Below are positions 1 to 55,975 of a stretch of 64,000 nucleotides of DNA, one piece after another; positions within the stretch are counted from its first letter, which is position 1, and every line of letters starts with the position of its first letter. The DNA comes from Castor canadensis (Eukaryota; Chordata; Mammalia; Rodentia; Castoridae). The notes below the pieces were generated by a model that had not been told where the DNA came from, ran no database searches, and worked only from the letters and a program-made list of their open reading frames with translations. The stretch lies in contig NC_133395.1 in assembly GCF_047511655.1 (NCBI RefSeq), positions 147,674,318 to 147,738,317 of the forward strand, written 5' to 3'. A program made the translations under genes and the position numbers.

Positions 1-188
1 TGGGAGAGTTCCCATTGTACTACTTTGTGACAGAGGCCTTGGGCAGGAGGAGTCTAAACTTTACTAAGGATGCCTGGTAGTCTGTGAAATGATTCTTGTC
101 ACCTGCTTAACCTACATACCCCAAAAGATGTGAATGTTCTTGAAGCTAAACAGAACTAGTTTTGGAGCTGGGGGCTTGCAAGCTAAGT

Positions 189-270
189 CCAGGCTGGTTT
201 TGAACCTCAATCCTCCTGATCTCAGCCTCCCAAGTAGTTAGGTTACAGGTCTGAGCCACTGGTGCTGGCT
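189..270 (-). repeat. B1-like/composite SINE fragment, antisense
   Basis: Read in reverse it gives 'agccagcaccagtggctcag...ctgtaacctaactacttggg', the left half of the composite SINE that recurs through the window. Confidence 0.75.
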
Positions 271-524
271 GATATTACTAGTATTTAGTGAGTAGCTAAA
301 TACTTTTGCCCTCCCAATATTATTAGATGGATTTGCCTTTGATTCATAGAATACACATATGGGTCAATCCCAGATTCGAAGTTAGTTGAATACAGAATAA
401 TGACTCATCACTCACCCAGTCATCAGGTGAAAAGTGATTGTTGATTGTTGGAAAGGCTGCTTCACAAGTCACTTTCTGTTAGCAACATTCTTTGATCTTA
501 AGTCTAAACTGCTAATGCAAACGG

Positions 525-660
525 TTTAGAGCACAGCTTTGGACTCAAACTCACTTCAGCTGTGGGCTTTGGGTCCAAAAGTCACTTGCTCATTGTCACA
601 TAAAGATAATAATGCTGTGTAGTGGGAGGATTGACTGAGATGACTATGAAGACTTTGTGT
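525..660 (+). repeat. MIR-like SINE fragment
   Basis: The order 'ggactcaaactc...gtcacttgctcattgtca...aagataataatg...gattgactgagatga' follows the MIR layout in diverged form. Confidence 0.5.
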
Positions 661-810
661 TGTGCATGTGACAAGTGGTACTTGTGTTTTAACACACTGT
701 TTGGTACATGGATCGGCTTCTCTGCTGAGCTGGGAATTGGATCTGATTTGAATCCATTTGTATTAGTTTGCTTGTGAAGATAACATTGTTTTAACTCATC
801 CCTTCCATAG

Positions 811-10793
<9,983 letters not shown>

Positions 10794-12676
10794 GCCGGTC
10801 TCCCCTGCACTGGGGAGACACATGCTCCAGAGCTGCCCAGGAAGGGAGCGCATACCGCGGAGCGAGCTGCTGTGGCATACGGACTTGAGTTTAATGATGT
10901 TTTTTTTAATTTCATATCCTTTCATTCCACTGTGTAAAGTGCTAGAAATTTTCCAATTTGAAACTTTGCTTTTTATTCTGGCATTGGCAAGAAGAAAAAA
11001 AAAAAAGAAGTGGTGGTGACTGCCAGAAGGGAATGGTAGCCAGTCGTCCCAGCTGTCCTGTAAACTCTCAGCCCTCCACACTTCTCAGTGCCACAATGGC
11101 CGCAGCTGTCTCACCTGCCCCCTGCAGCCTCTGGCCCCAGTTGGGTTGGAAGCACAAACACAAGGTCTACACCTTGTTGGGACCACGGGGCATGAGGCTG
11201 GGAGCAGATCCTGTTTTCTGGGGACATGAATGTGAGGATCTCACCAGCATGTTTCTGTCACTATCAGGGTGGAATTATCTGGCTTAAGACTGTTTCTGTG
11301 TAAGACACCATTGTTTTCCCTTTTAAAAGTAGGTTTTCTTAGGAGAGGGATAAATTTCTGAGAAACCAGGCTGTCTGCTGGTGTCCCTGCCTGTGCTGTG
11401 GGTTGTTTGCCAGGTGTCTGAGGCCAGTCTTGAGGTAGAGCACAAGGCCTATTTGTCCCTCCAGCTTGGAGCCAGGCAGCTGGTGTCCTCTAGTCAGGTG
11501 AGGTTCATTGCCTTGACCCAGTAGAGCCTGACTGGCTGAGTAGCTGTACAAATGGGGGACCCTTTCAGCGATCGTTTTGTTCAGATTTTGCCAGTCATTG
11601 GTCTTGTCTCCCATAGTTACACTCTGTTCCCCACAACCCACCAGGGAGGGTCAGACACAGAACGGAAGGCTTGGTGTTCAACAAGCTTCTTCCGCCTTCC
11701 AGCCGGAAAACCTCCTGCTTGGAATTTTAGAATTTCTTACTGTGCTTAGGACCAAAAGCAGTCAGTCTCCTCCACACTCACCAGCGTCAAGGCAGGAGAG
11801 TATGCAGGATCAGGATCACTGGTCAAATCAGGTCAAGGGGTTGGGGTTCTTTGGGGGAATCTGCTCACAATTGTGTCTGAAGTTAGTTCTGATTGGGATG
11901 ACAGGTGATGTGAGTGACCAGGACCCTTGGACTTTAGGAAACTCTTCCTCCCGCCCAGGTGCTGCTGTCAGGGATGGCAGCCAGGTGGGACTGAGGGCCA
12001 GAGGGAACTAGAGGTTGTCATCTGACCTTTAGGCTATGGGGAGTCAGGGGAGTCCTTGCAGGAGGTGAGCACAGCCATGCAAAGGGTCACACAGAGCCCC
12101 TGCCACTTTGGAAAGTGGCCAGCTTTGTCACTATCCCTGTCTAAATCAGTCAGGGCTCCTAGGAGACCCCGCTAGCTGTGCTAGCCAGCGGTGTCAGGGA
12201 CAAGCTAATTGCCTCAGCCACCTGGCAGAGCAGGAGGGCCAAGCCCTTGCCTACAACCCAGGGCTCATACTTTATCACACGTGGCCTTGCCTAGACCCAG
12301 TCCTCAGCAGAGGGAGGCCCTGTGGTCAAAGGCCCTCCCAGCCCACAGGGTCCTCCCACCTCCCTCTCCTCTGCCCCTTCCATGGGGTGGCAGGACCTGC
12401 CAGCACACCCCTGGGGACTCTGCCTCTTCTGGTAGGCAGTGGCTGCCTCCCATCTCACGGGCTATGGGCTGGAAGTGCCAGGCCCGGGGGAGCCCTGCGG
12501 CCCTGCTTGCTGCTGTAGCCATCCAGCAGGTCTGTGACCCGGCTCACACCCTTGGTTGATGGTCATGGTGGGTGGGTGGGGCTGACCCCACCTCCAGGGA
12601 ACCGTCACTGTGGATGCCAAAATGGCACAACTGAGATACAGTGAATAAGTAACAAATAAAGCCAACTTTTTACAAC
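10794..12676 (+). other. SEC61A1: SEC61A1 3' untranslated region
   Basis: About 1.9 kb from the TGA to the predicted cleavage site. It has no splice-site pair in frame with anything, no SINE, and no earlier AATAAA that I could find. The length agrees with the roughly 2 kb 3'UTR I recall for the human transcript. Confidence 0.8.
12655..12660 (+). promoter_or_regulatory. SEC61A1 polyadenylation signal AATAAA
   Basis: AATAAA sits in aacaaataaagcc and is followed about 15-50 bases later by a T/GT-rich stretch (cttggtcacgttctcttttt), the usual downstream element. Cleavage is expected near 12,672-12,680. Confidence 0.85.
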
Positions 12677-13344
12677 CTGCTTGGTCACGTTCTCTTTTTT
12701 AAAATTATTCGCAGAAGGGCTACTGAGGCAGAGGGCTTGGTGCACCCATAGGTGTGGAAGGCTCGACTGGCTGCTGGGGTTCCCCACATGGCAGTCTCCT
12801 GAGAGGCACCATGCCCAGCTGCGCTCCCGGTGGCAGTTACCGTCTCGTGCTCACGGGAATCAGCCATAAGGAGCCCTGGGGCAGGGCCTGGTGTGCTGCT
12901 CTAGGCTCCCGGGAGGGCAGAGGGAAGCTTCACAGCTCCTCACATCTGGCTGGGCACAGCCAGTCGCTGAGGAGGCTTCCCTCAGTTGGGAGGCTGATCT
13001 GGACCCCACCCTGGTGTGGGCCAGCATAGCAGGCCTTTGTGGGAGTCTGTCAGACCATGTGTCCACTCACTCAGGCTTGCCCTGGACAAGGCCTTGCCTC
13101 AGCCTCCTGCCCTGCCCACCCAGTTTTTACCCAGCCTGGTGCTTCCTCAGCAGCCCTGGCTCCTGCTTGTGTGGCCAGGAGTGGAGGGCAGGGGTGCCTC
13201 TCCTTGCACTCTACAAGCTCATTGTGCTCTGTGGGGCACTCGTATCCCAGCAAGAGGGCTTCTGTGTTCCATCTGCCTGACAAACTCCTATTCGTTCTTC
13301 AAAGCCCAGCTCATAAAGCTAGAAACACACATGCCCATCCAAAG

Positions 13345-13440
13345 GTGTCCGGAGGCCAGGCACGCCAGAGGCTGAAGCAGAAGGATCACGGCTTTGGGGC
13401 TAGCCTGGGCTACATAGCAAGACCCTGTCTGTCTCAAGCA
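13345..13440 (+). repeat. B1-like SINE fragment
   Basis: 'ggccaggcacgccagaggctgaagcagaaggatcacggc...gcctgggctacatagcaagaccctgtct' is a B1 element with its 5' end shortened. Confidence 0.7.
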
Positions 13441-13639
13441 AAGGGAGGTGAATGGGTGAGTGAGTTGCACGGCCATCCTATGGCAAGGAGGACTTCCTGT
13501 GGGCGAAGAAGCAGCTCCAGGGTCTGCTGCCAGGGAAGGACAAGCAGAATATGCAGTGTGCGCCACTACTGTGTGTTCAGAGTGGAGTGGCGCCACGTCA
13601 GGACAAGGGCAAGCCCGTCCCCCTGAACTAAATACACAT

Positions 13640-13760
13640 GCCGTTCACCCAGCGGTCCACTCGTGGGTATCACCCAAGGGGTCATGGTAGCTGGAATTGG
13701 CCAGCCCAAATGGCCACCAACAGGCAAGTGGATAAGCAGACCGGACATCCGCACGATGGC
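13640..13760 (+). repeat. L1 3'-ORF2 fragment, diverged and GC-enriched
   Basis: The pattern 'actcgtgggtatcacccaag...cccaaatggccaccaacagg...gtggataagca...acatccgcacgatgg' follows the well-known end of L1 ORF2 ('...gggtatatacccaaag...cccaaatgcccatcaa...tggataaag...'). Many positions have become C or G. Confidence 0.55.
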
Positions 13761-14700
13761 CGCAAGAACAGGCGGCGGACCTCCAAGGACCTGAAGCGCG
13801 TTATCGTAAACGAAGGAAGAGGTCGCAAAAGATGGACACTACCCCATGCCATTCGCAGGACAGCCTGGAACGGCAAACTAACTGCGGCGGAGATCTTGAA
13901 AGGACTCGGTGACCTCGTCAGACTCTCCGATGGTCACTCAGGACCGTGGTCCGCTGAGGGAAGCTCAGCGAGGATGACGGAGGGCCGGCGGGGCGGGAGG
14001 AGGAAGGCGCCGCGCCACCCCTGCGGTAGTTTCTGAAATTTGTACCAGGTTCAAAGCGACCCAGTCAACGGCCGAGGTGCGCGCAATGTTCCGGAAATGA
14101 AAGGCGCGCGGTAGACCCTCCCCTCGCTCTTTCCCCACGTGCAGCCTGGCCACGCCCCCGGGGCGGGGCGGGAGGAAGGAGGGCTGCGTCTGGCCACGCC
14201 CCGCGGGCGGGGCCAGAGGGAGGGGCGGGGCCGGTGCCGCACGCTTCAGCCACGCGGGGGCGCTGTGGCCCGGCCGGGGAGGAAGGCCAGGCCGCCCCGC
14301 GTCGGCTCTCCCGGCCCTCCGAGGGCGCTGGCTCCATCGCGTTGTCCGCCCGCGCCTCCCGGGGGCCAGCGGGCTGCCGCGGGCCTCAAGTGACGGCGCG
14401 CGGCCGCGGCGTCCCCATTAATCACGCGGCGCTGACGGTACGGGCGGGTGACGGAGCGGGCAATCGGCGGCCGCCCATCGTGCATCTTATCGCGGCGGCC
14501 CAGCCGCCGCCCGCGCGCGCCGCCCATTGATCGCACGAGGCCGAGCCGGGGGTCAGTGCGGCCGGCGGCCCGACAGCCGCATCAATCCGCCGCGCCAGCC
14601 ATTAATCACCGCGCCTGCTGGAGTGACGGGAGGGCGACAGGGCCGGCGGGCGACAGGCGGGGGAGGTGGCGGGGGACTGAGGGAGGGGCCCTGGCCTGGG
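13750..14700. promoter_or_regulatory. Isolated CpG island between two convergent gene ends
   Basis: A dense run of CpG, strongest at 14,080-14,660 with several GGGGCGGGG-type Sp1/KLF boxes (about 14,160-14,230). It lies 2 kb past the SEC61A1 poly(A) site and 2.5 kb past the RUVBL1 3' end, where no known promoter belongs. It includes six short AT-rich words of the CATTAATCA / CATTGATCG / CATCAATCC type between 14,416 and 14,613. Its function is unknown: possibly an orphan island, an enhancer or the promoter of a noncoding RNA. Confidence 0.7.
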
Positions 14701-15109
14701 GCCCCGGAGCCCACGGCGGTCCTGACAAACGGCTCCTCTTGGTGGCTGCTGCACCGCCCCCAGGTTCTCAGTGGGAATCAAGAGAGGAACTGAACAGCCA
14801 TCAGGACCAAGGGCCAGAGGAGGAAAATTCGGTCAGGTCACTGGTGCAGACGCCGTCAGCATGGCCCAGGACCATTGCTACCCCTCCCACCTGCGGCCCG
14901 GCCAGCGCTGGACGCCGGGTCTGAGATGAGGGTCAACCGGGAGTGCCAGCCCCTGCAACTCCGCGTTCTTAGTCCCGTTCTCCTGTGAGGGCGCATGTAC
15001 CCAGGACGCAAGCTGGCGTGGGCGCCCTCCCCTTGGTCTGCCTGTCAGTGCATCTGGTCCCTCCTCAGCCATCTGACCCGCCAGAGCTTGGAATATTCAA
15101 CCACTTCCT

Positions 15110-15390
15110 GTGATCAGCCCCCACCCTGCCTCACTTTAATATTGCAACAGTTTTTCACTCTGGAACTGAAATAGTGCAAAAAATGGGGCTGCTGTAATTG
15201 TTGCTAGATTGTGTGTCAGCCAGATAAGATGTAACAAATATTTTCCTCCCCGCTGGGGTCTGTTTCCCTCTTGGTAATGGATGGAGAAACTTCCCTCAGT
15301 CTGGGAAGGATTGGCCGTAAAAACTTCAGCTCCAAGATTAATGTAATAATCACAGGCCTTGCTGGAAAAATAGGAGGGAAATTAAAATAA
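15110..15390. other. AT-rich unique segment, possible conserved noncoding element
   Basis: It has no repeat signature. It contains a full GATA-type site (CAGATAAGATG, near 15,220), TAATTGTT, TTAATGTAATAATCAC and AATTAAAATAA, immediately beside the CpG island. Regulatory function is only inferred. Confidence 0.35.
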
Positions 15391-15944
15391 CCAAACCGTC
15401 CTACATTTCCAGAACCATTCCCTCCCTCTGGAGCACCAATGGGTGAGGCAGGCCATTTTCCTGGGTTCTGCCAGGCCAGAACACCCCAGGAGCCATCCGA
15501 GGGTCAGGGTGCCTGAGAAGCTGGAAAGCTGTCCCAACCCACAGTGGGGACCTGCTGCTGCTGCTGCTTCTCTCCTGCTGCTCAAGATACAGTGAAGGAC
15601 TGGGGCCGAGGCCAGAGGCCCAGCCTGGGCAAAGGCCCGATTTTCTCGTCACCTTCCTCACAGTGGACCCTGCCTGCCTCACTTGCCCGGACAGAGGTTA
15701 GATCTTGAAGGTGCCAGCTACTGCTCAATACCCAAAACTCCACACACACAAGGAAGCCATGGGAGCCGCAGCATGGCTCCAGCCAGTCTGGTTTCAAGTC
15801 CTGCTTTCCATCTCTTGCTAGATGGGGAGGTGCCTTGGCCTGAATTCCATCTTCCCCACCTGTACAGTGGGCTGAAGAACCCACATCAATCCCCTAGGGC
15901 CTTCTCTGTGAAGGCAAAACAATGTCAGCTGGGGCATCTCAGAA

Positions 15945-16010
15945 AGTTCAAGATCAAGGCCAGCCTGGGCTGTACACCAAGACCCTGTCTCAACATAGTA
16001 AATAAATAAA
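15945..16010 (+). repeat. B1 SINE 3' fragment
   Basis: 'ttcaagatcaaggccagcctgggctgtacaccaagaccctgtctcaa' followed by AATAAATAAA is the B1 3' half. Confidence 0.75.
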
Positions 16011-16785
16011 GCCATGTCAAGTACAAGCAGCCCTTGGCACACAGCAGCACAGGCTACATCTCAGCATTACTCTTTTTCCTTCTAATACGGCTTGAGTTGC
16101 AGGCCAGAGGCTGCAGGCACTCAAAGGACCAAGCAACCAGCAGGGACACAACCTGGGGTCTTATCTCAGGAGCTGCCGCCACCTCCCACACGCCACACTG
16201 GGGTCGCTGGAAGAGTTGGGCCCACAGGAGAAGGCTCATTCTGGCAACAGGGACTGGCAGAGCCTGTCTAGCATTCTGGCAACAGGACTAGATGGAATCC
16301 CCAGCTGCTTCTCTGGCAGGAGGATCTCCAGTTCTCAAAAAAACCAACCCCCCCCCCAAGCATATAATACCTTTTGAGTTCATAGTGACATAAATGATTT
16401 TTAATAAACAAATGCAGGACACCAAATAATCGGGTAAACACCTAGCTCAGGAGGAGGTGGGGTACAACTCCTACCCCTTGAGAGCAAGTGTGCATCCTGC
16501 TCAGAACACCTGGCTGGATGTCAGTGCTCCTCAGGCTCCTGCAAACAAGAACCCTTAACCAAGGCCAACACCAGTGGCCTGTCACCTTAACGGGAGGTGA
16601 TGAGAAGGGTCATTTACTTGCGCTTCCTCCCTACAAACTCATGAGAAAAACTTCTGACAAACCCCAACTGAGGGCCATTCAACAACAGAAGACCTGACGG
16701 ACAGGTCCTCTCCAAAAGGGTCATGGTCACCAGAAATAAGGTGCAGCTCAGGAGGATCACCGTCCAGGCTGGCCCTAAAGGAAGA

Positions 16786-16876
16786 AGGGCTGGAGGCGTG
16801 GCTCAAGTGGTAGAGCACCTAGCAAACGCAAGGTCCTGAGTTCAAACCACCCAAGTGTGGCCAAGAAAAAGAAAAA
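16786..16876 (+). repeat. ID-like SINE
   Basis: 'gggctggaggcgtggctcaagtggtagagcacctagcaa...ggtcctgagttcaaacc' with an A-rich tail: an ID-like monomer. Confidence 0.85.
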
Positions 16877-17139
16877 TGTAAGAAACTGTCACAGCTAAGA
16901 GGAGCCTGAGGAGCACTGACATCCAGCCAGGTGTTCTGAGCAGGATGTTGGGAAAGAAAAAAGGCATTAGGTCTAACTGAGGAATGTGAGTACAGCGTAA
17001 TAGTGGTCAGTGCTGGTCACTCCCTGGGACAAGTGTGCCACGTAACACTAGTGTCGACAGTGACAGAGGCAGGTGCAAGCTCACAGGAACTTCCTATTCT
17101 GCCTTCATAGTCAAGCCAAGAATCTAAATGTTGATTCAT

Positions 17140-17192
17140 TTTTTGTGGTGCTAGGGACTGAACCCAGTGCCTTAGGTATATTAGAAAAGTTT
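17140..17192 (-). repeat. ID-like SINE fragment, antisense
   Basis: 'tttttgtggtgctagggactgaacccagtgcctta' is the reversed 3' part of an ID element. It lies just beyond the expected RUVBL1 3' end. Confidence 0.6.
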
Positions 17193-17214
17193 ATTTTGAA
17201 AAAGTTTAAAGAGA

Positions 17215-17460
17215 GAGAGAGGGCATCAGGATTCTCTCTAAGGTTTTATTTAAAAACATGCCAGGTGAGGATGGCTCCTTCAAAGCAGCCACGGAAGTTC
17301 TGATCATTTAAGAAGAAAGAAGAAACACTTTCCACGGGGAGCTAACAACACTTCAAACCAGAGGTTCGGCGGCCAGTCTGGGGGACAGCCCATCTGTTTA
17401 TGGGCTGCACCCAGCCTAGGCACGTGGGCTTCTCCCTGCAAAACACCTGGGCACGTCAAG
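17215..17460 (-). other. RUVBL1: RUVBL1 3' untranslated region
   Basis: A short 3'UTR of about 230-245 nt from the stop to the expected cleavage site after the AATAAA at 17250-17245. The 3' boundary is approximate. Confidence 0.75.
17245..17250 (-). promoter_or_regulatory. RUVBL1 polyadenylation signal AATAAA
   Basis: On the minus strand it reads ttttaaATAAAaccttag about 211 bases after the stop. A second AATAAA at 17195-17190 (minus) could act as a backup. Confidence 0.8.
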
Positions 17461-52560
<35,100 letters not shown>

Positions 52561-52689
52561 CCCCTTCTACGAATCTCAAGTTGGAGAGCTTAAACTCCGA
52601 CTTGGTTAAAAACCAGTTTTCTGACTTCCAAGCCTTTACGGATCGCATTCTGTGCACGTCCACCCTAGTTTTTTGTTTTGTTTTGCTTT

Positions 52690-52785
52690 TCGTTTTTGGT
52701 GGTGGTGGTAGTCCTGGGGTTTGAACTCAGGGTTTCACGCTTGCTAGGCAAGCCCTCTACCACTTGAGCCACACCTCCAGCCCCT
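52690..52785 (-). repeat. ID-like SINE, antisense
   Basis: 'tttttggtggtggtggtagtcctggggtttgaactcagggtttcacgcttgctaggcaagccctctaccacttgagccacacctccagcccc'. Confidence 0.92.
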
Positions 52786-52892
52786 TCCTACACTTCTTGC
52801 TTTCCTTTCTAGTTAAATTAAGTTGACTGAGTAACATTTTACTGTCCTATAGGGCAGTTTAATTCTAATGCAGATAAAAAACACAGGCCAGG

Positions 52893-52950
52893 ACTGGGGC
52901 CGGAGCTCAGTAGTGGAGTGCTTTACCAGCATGCGTGAGAGGTCCTGATG
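52893..52950 (+). repeat. ID SINE fragment
   Basis: 'actggggccggagctcagtagtggagtgctttaccagcatgcgtgagaggtcctgat'. Confidence 0.7.
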
Positions 52951-54639
52951 AAATAGATAAAATGGCCCAACTCTCCCCCAGGGTATTTGGCTAAAAGTAA
53001 ACCACTGTTAAATGTTAAACCACTGTTGATGTTAATTGCAGGCCTATATTATAAGCACTCCTTTTATGTATATTTTTCTCTTAAGCTAAGATGCTGGGGC
53101 TTGAGGTAATTTGACTCCCTAATTGACAGTTGTTAGGCCTTTCCCTGGTGCAGTGAGTGGAGGACCGTCAGCCTATCAGCCCCTCTTTGGCTGCCAGCCA
53201 GACACTCCACAGAGGCCTTGAGGAAGCTACAGGGCAACCACAGCTGCTGGCTGCTGAAGCACAACTGGTGGGTCCAGAAGAAACTATTCCAACTATGAAT
53301 GTTTCAAACAGCTTGCTCTGGACTTTTCTGCCATCACAAGCAGCCATTTCCACCTAGGCCAAAGAGAGGACACTTCCCCTGGTGGACCACCAGAAGGCCT
53401 GTGACTGGTGCAAACACAGTCTTTCGTTTGTAGGAATGACTGTCCTGATTTGTGCAGACACCCTTGCTGCACACCTTTTCTGGCTCCATTAAGCAGTTCT
53501 TCAGATTGCTTTTTGAGTCAACCTGGACCCAGTCTTCCATGCTTGCCCCCTGGTGGTGTAACATTGGCCTGATAAGAGGCTTCTCCTTGTGGACTTTGTC
53601 TGCTTGTGATTTTTATCATAAGTAGGATGGGCTGAGCTAACATGAACAGGAGCAGTGGAAGTGTCAGCAGAGCAGTAGCAGCAGCAAAGGCCAGAGAGAG
53701 AGAGCAGCTAAAGAGTTTCAGAGACAAACTGGGGACAGAAACCAGGAGGAACAGCATCTGTGGCACAAGGACTAAAAACTATTGGTCACTGGAAGAGTTT
53801 GAGGGAGCTGCTAAAAGGGCCCTTATCCTGAGGGCTGTAACACTAGCCTCGGCTGTATAGCTGAGGATCCCAACACCTGAGGCCCTTTTAGGAACTGTAA
53901 CATTCGCAGGTGCTGCCTGCTGCTGATGCTCACTACTGATGGAAGCTAAGAATTATAAAAGTGGCCATGTGCCCAGGTGGCAAGTAAGCTTCCAGGCTGA
54001 GTGCCTAGAGCCACAAACCTCTGGTTTCTAAAGCCTGGAGCAATGGGCTCTTAGCTCTCGAGTCCAGAGCTGTGAACCTCTGAGTCTGCATTATAGCCCC
54101 AAGGCTTCGAATACTCAAGAGCCTGGGACTGCCAGCACTAGAAAAGTTTCTGCTACACACTCAAGGATTCCTATCAGGTAGAGCAGAAAGACCCCAGCCA
54201 GCTGACTGGTAACACTGAGTTTGCTCCTGAGAACTGCAAAACAAAACCCAGTAGGTTAAAAGAAACCCAGTAACTTGCCCAAGAACACACAGCAAATAAT
54301 CAGCAGAACTGGAACTCCAACTGAGGACTTCAAGTTTCAAAGCCTGTATAATCTTCATCCCACCTCACAACCTCAGATGAGACAATCAGCCAGCAAAAAT
54401 CTTCTGTCAGTTTCCACAACATGACTTCAGGCACAACTATACTCCCACCCATTCAACAAACACTTGCCGCCCTACAACACATGGGATACAGACTTGAAGT
54501 AGGGTCCTGACAAGCTTACTCATTGGTTGGAAAACTTGCAACCTGAGGTGTACTGGGCCAAGTACACCCATGGAGTGTGCAAGCCCAGAGAGCCCAGGAA
54601 GTTATCACTAAAGCAATAATGCTTGTGTGGAACCCTGAC

Positions 54640-55010
54640 AAATGGGTGACACTTCTCAGAAGCCAACGGTGTGGTGCCATTTTACATTCTCTTGATTCTT
54701 AGGCAAACTTCTTGGAATGTATTAGCTGACCTCTAGCCTCCACCGACCCTAAAGCTAAGAATGCTATAACCTCTGAAACCTATGAAAGAGATTTCCCTGC
54801 CCTGCTGTAGCCTGCCTACCGGATACCCATCATCAATATGTATGTATTAATTTGTGGCCTTCTTCTGTTCTGTGAGTCTAAAAGTTCACGTACCCTCTTC
54901 CGCTGTGGAACATGTCGTTCAGGGTTACTTGAATCCGTGCTCACCGTCGCTCATATTTGGCTCAGAATGTCTCCTTATTTTATCTGAAACCGAGTCGTGT
55001 ATGTCTCTGT
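54640..55010 (+). mobile_element. Possible endogenous-retrovirus LTR remnant
   Basis: The style is LTR-like: 'ctctagcctccaccgaccctaaagctaag...ttccctgccctgctgtagcc...' then an R/U5-like part 'cttctgttctgtgag...cttgaatccgtgctcaccg...tttggctcagaatgtctccttattttatctg'. No flanking duplication or internal gene was identified. Confidence 0.3.
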
Positions 55011-55014
55011 GTGT

Positions 55015-55195
55015 GCGTGTGTGTTACTGAAGACTGAACCCAGGGCCTCACACATGGTGGGTAAGTGCTCTACCTGCTGAGTTGTGCTCCTAAACTTTTT
55101 GTTTTTGAGATAGGGTCTCACTGTGCCCAGGCTGCCCTTGAACTCTTGACTCTCCTGCCTCTGCCTCCTGAGTAGCAGCCATTATTTCACACCAG
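55015..55195 (-). repeat. B1 + ID SINEs, antisense
   Basis: 'actgaagactgaacccagggcctcacacatggtgggtaagtgctctacctgctgag' then 'gagatagggtctcactgtgcccaggctgcccttgaactcttgactctcctgcctctgcctcctgagtagc'. Confidence 0.85.
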
Positions 55196-55761
55196 CGTTC
55201 TTCATTTTAGAATGGTGCTGAGTGACAACCCTGACCTACTGGCTCTCACTTTCTTCACTCCCATGACCTTTCTTTTCTTTTCTTCAGCCCACGGTCGATC
55301 ATTTCAGTAACTTGGTTTCCAACCCTTTTGCTCCCTACTTGCCTTGCCTTTTGTCCCACCTGAAATTTAAACCCACAAAGTAGGGTCAAATCTACCTCTT
55401 CCTTCCCCATTGCTAATGAGGAAGCAATCACCCAGTGGTCTCTGGAGCCAAGATGCAGGCATGGTCTGCAACCTAGCTGAACCTTTGGAGCTGCCCAAGT
55501 AATGATTAACTGTTGTATTACTTACAATGTTAGTTTAGCCTCAGTAACAGAGGCTCAAAATAATAGTGGGTAAGAGAAAATAGAAGTCCCCTTTTCTCAC
55601 ATAAAATCTAACCATCATTCAGTAGGCAAGCTGGCTTTGTACCCATGAAAGACCCAATTTTCTATGGTGTTGCCTGCCACCCCTCCACCAGCTTCTTATG
55701 ATATGATATGGTTACTCACACTCCCCACAAGGATCAGATTTGTACCAGCGAGGAGAAAAGG

Positions 55762-55975
55762 AGCCAGGTGTGGTGGTACACACTGGTAATCCCAACATTT
55801 GGAGACTGAGGCAGGAGGATCAGGAGTAGGAGGACAGCTGGGGCAACATAGTGAGCTCAAGGCCAGTTTGAGTGACACAGCAAGATCCTGTCTCAAAGAC
55901 ACCAAAGGCAGGAATGTGGCTAAGTGGTAGAGTACAAGCCTAGCATGAACAAGGCCATGGGGTCAACCTCCAGAA
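55762..55975 (+). repeat. B1 SINE followed by ID element
   Basis: 'agccaggtgtggtggtacacactggtaatcccaacatttggagactgaggcaggaggatcagg...' then 'gcaggaatgtggctaagtggtagagtacaagcctagcatgaac'. Confidence 0.88.

Larger units (their letters stand above)
1..810 (+). other. SEC61A1 intron (3' part)
   Basis: No coding exon is found here. It contains an antisense B1-like SINE fragment (189-270) and a MIR-like fragment (about 525-660). The rest is unique intronic sequence. Confidence 0.8.
12677..17214. other. SEC61A1-RUVBL1 convergent intergenic spacer
   Basis: Both flanking genes end here. Contents: unique GC-rich DNA, a B1 fragment (about 13345-13440), an L1 fragment (about 13640-13760), a CpG island (13750-14700), an AT-rich unique segment (15110-15390), a B1 fragment (15945-16010) and ID elements (16786-16876, 17140-17192). 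No exon of a known gene is recognised. Confidence 0.75.

Noticed and set aside
1-810. SEC61A1 exon 2 (codons 8-25) in the first 800 bases
   Set aside because: No sequence encoding the VIKPFCVILPEIQ region with splice sites was found; it must be further upstream.
13039-13626. 195-codon open frame on the + strand
   Set aside because: It crosses a B1 SINE fragment and an L2-like trace, and its composition (Ser/Pro/Cys/Gly) fits chance. No family was recognised.
13638-14036. 132-codon open frame with a basic RRTSKDLKRVIV-type stretch
   Set aside because: Its first third lies over an L1-like fragment and the rest enters the CpG island. No known domain is recognisable and the start has no support.
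14139-14924. Long overlapping open frames (up to 158 codons) across the CpG island on both strands
   Set aside because: They occur in several frames at once, are dominated by Arg/Pro/Ala/Gly and have no splice or homology support. This is what GC-rich DNA with few stop codons gives by chance.
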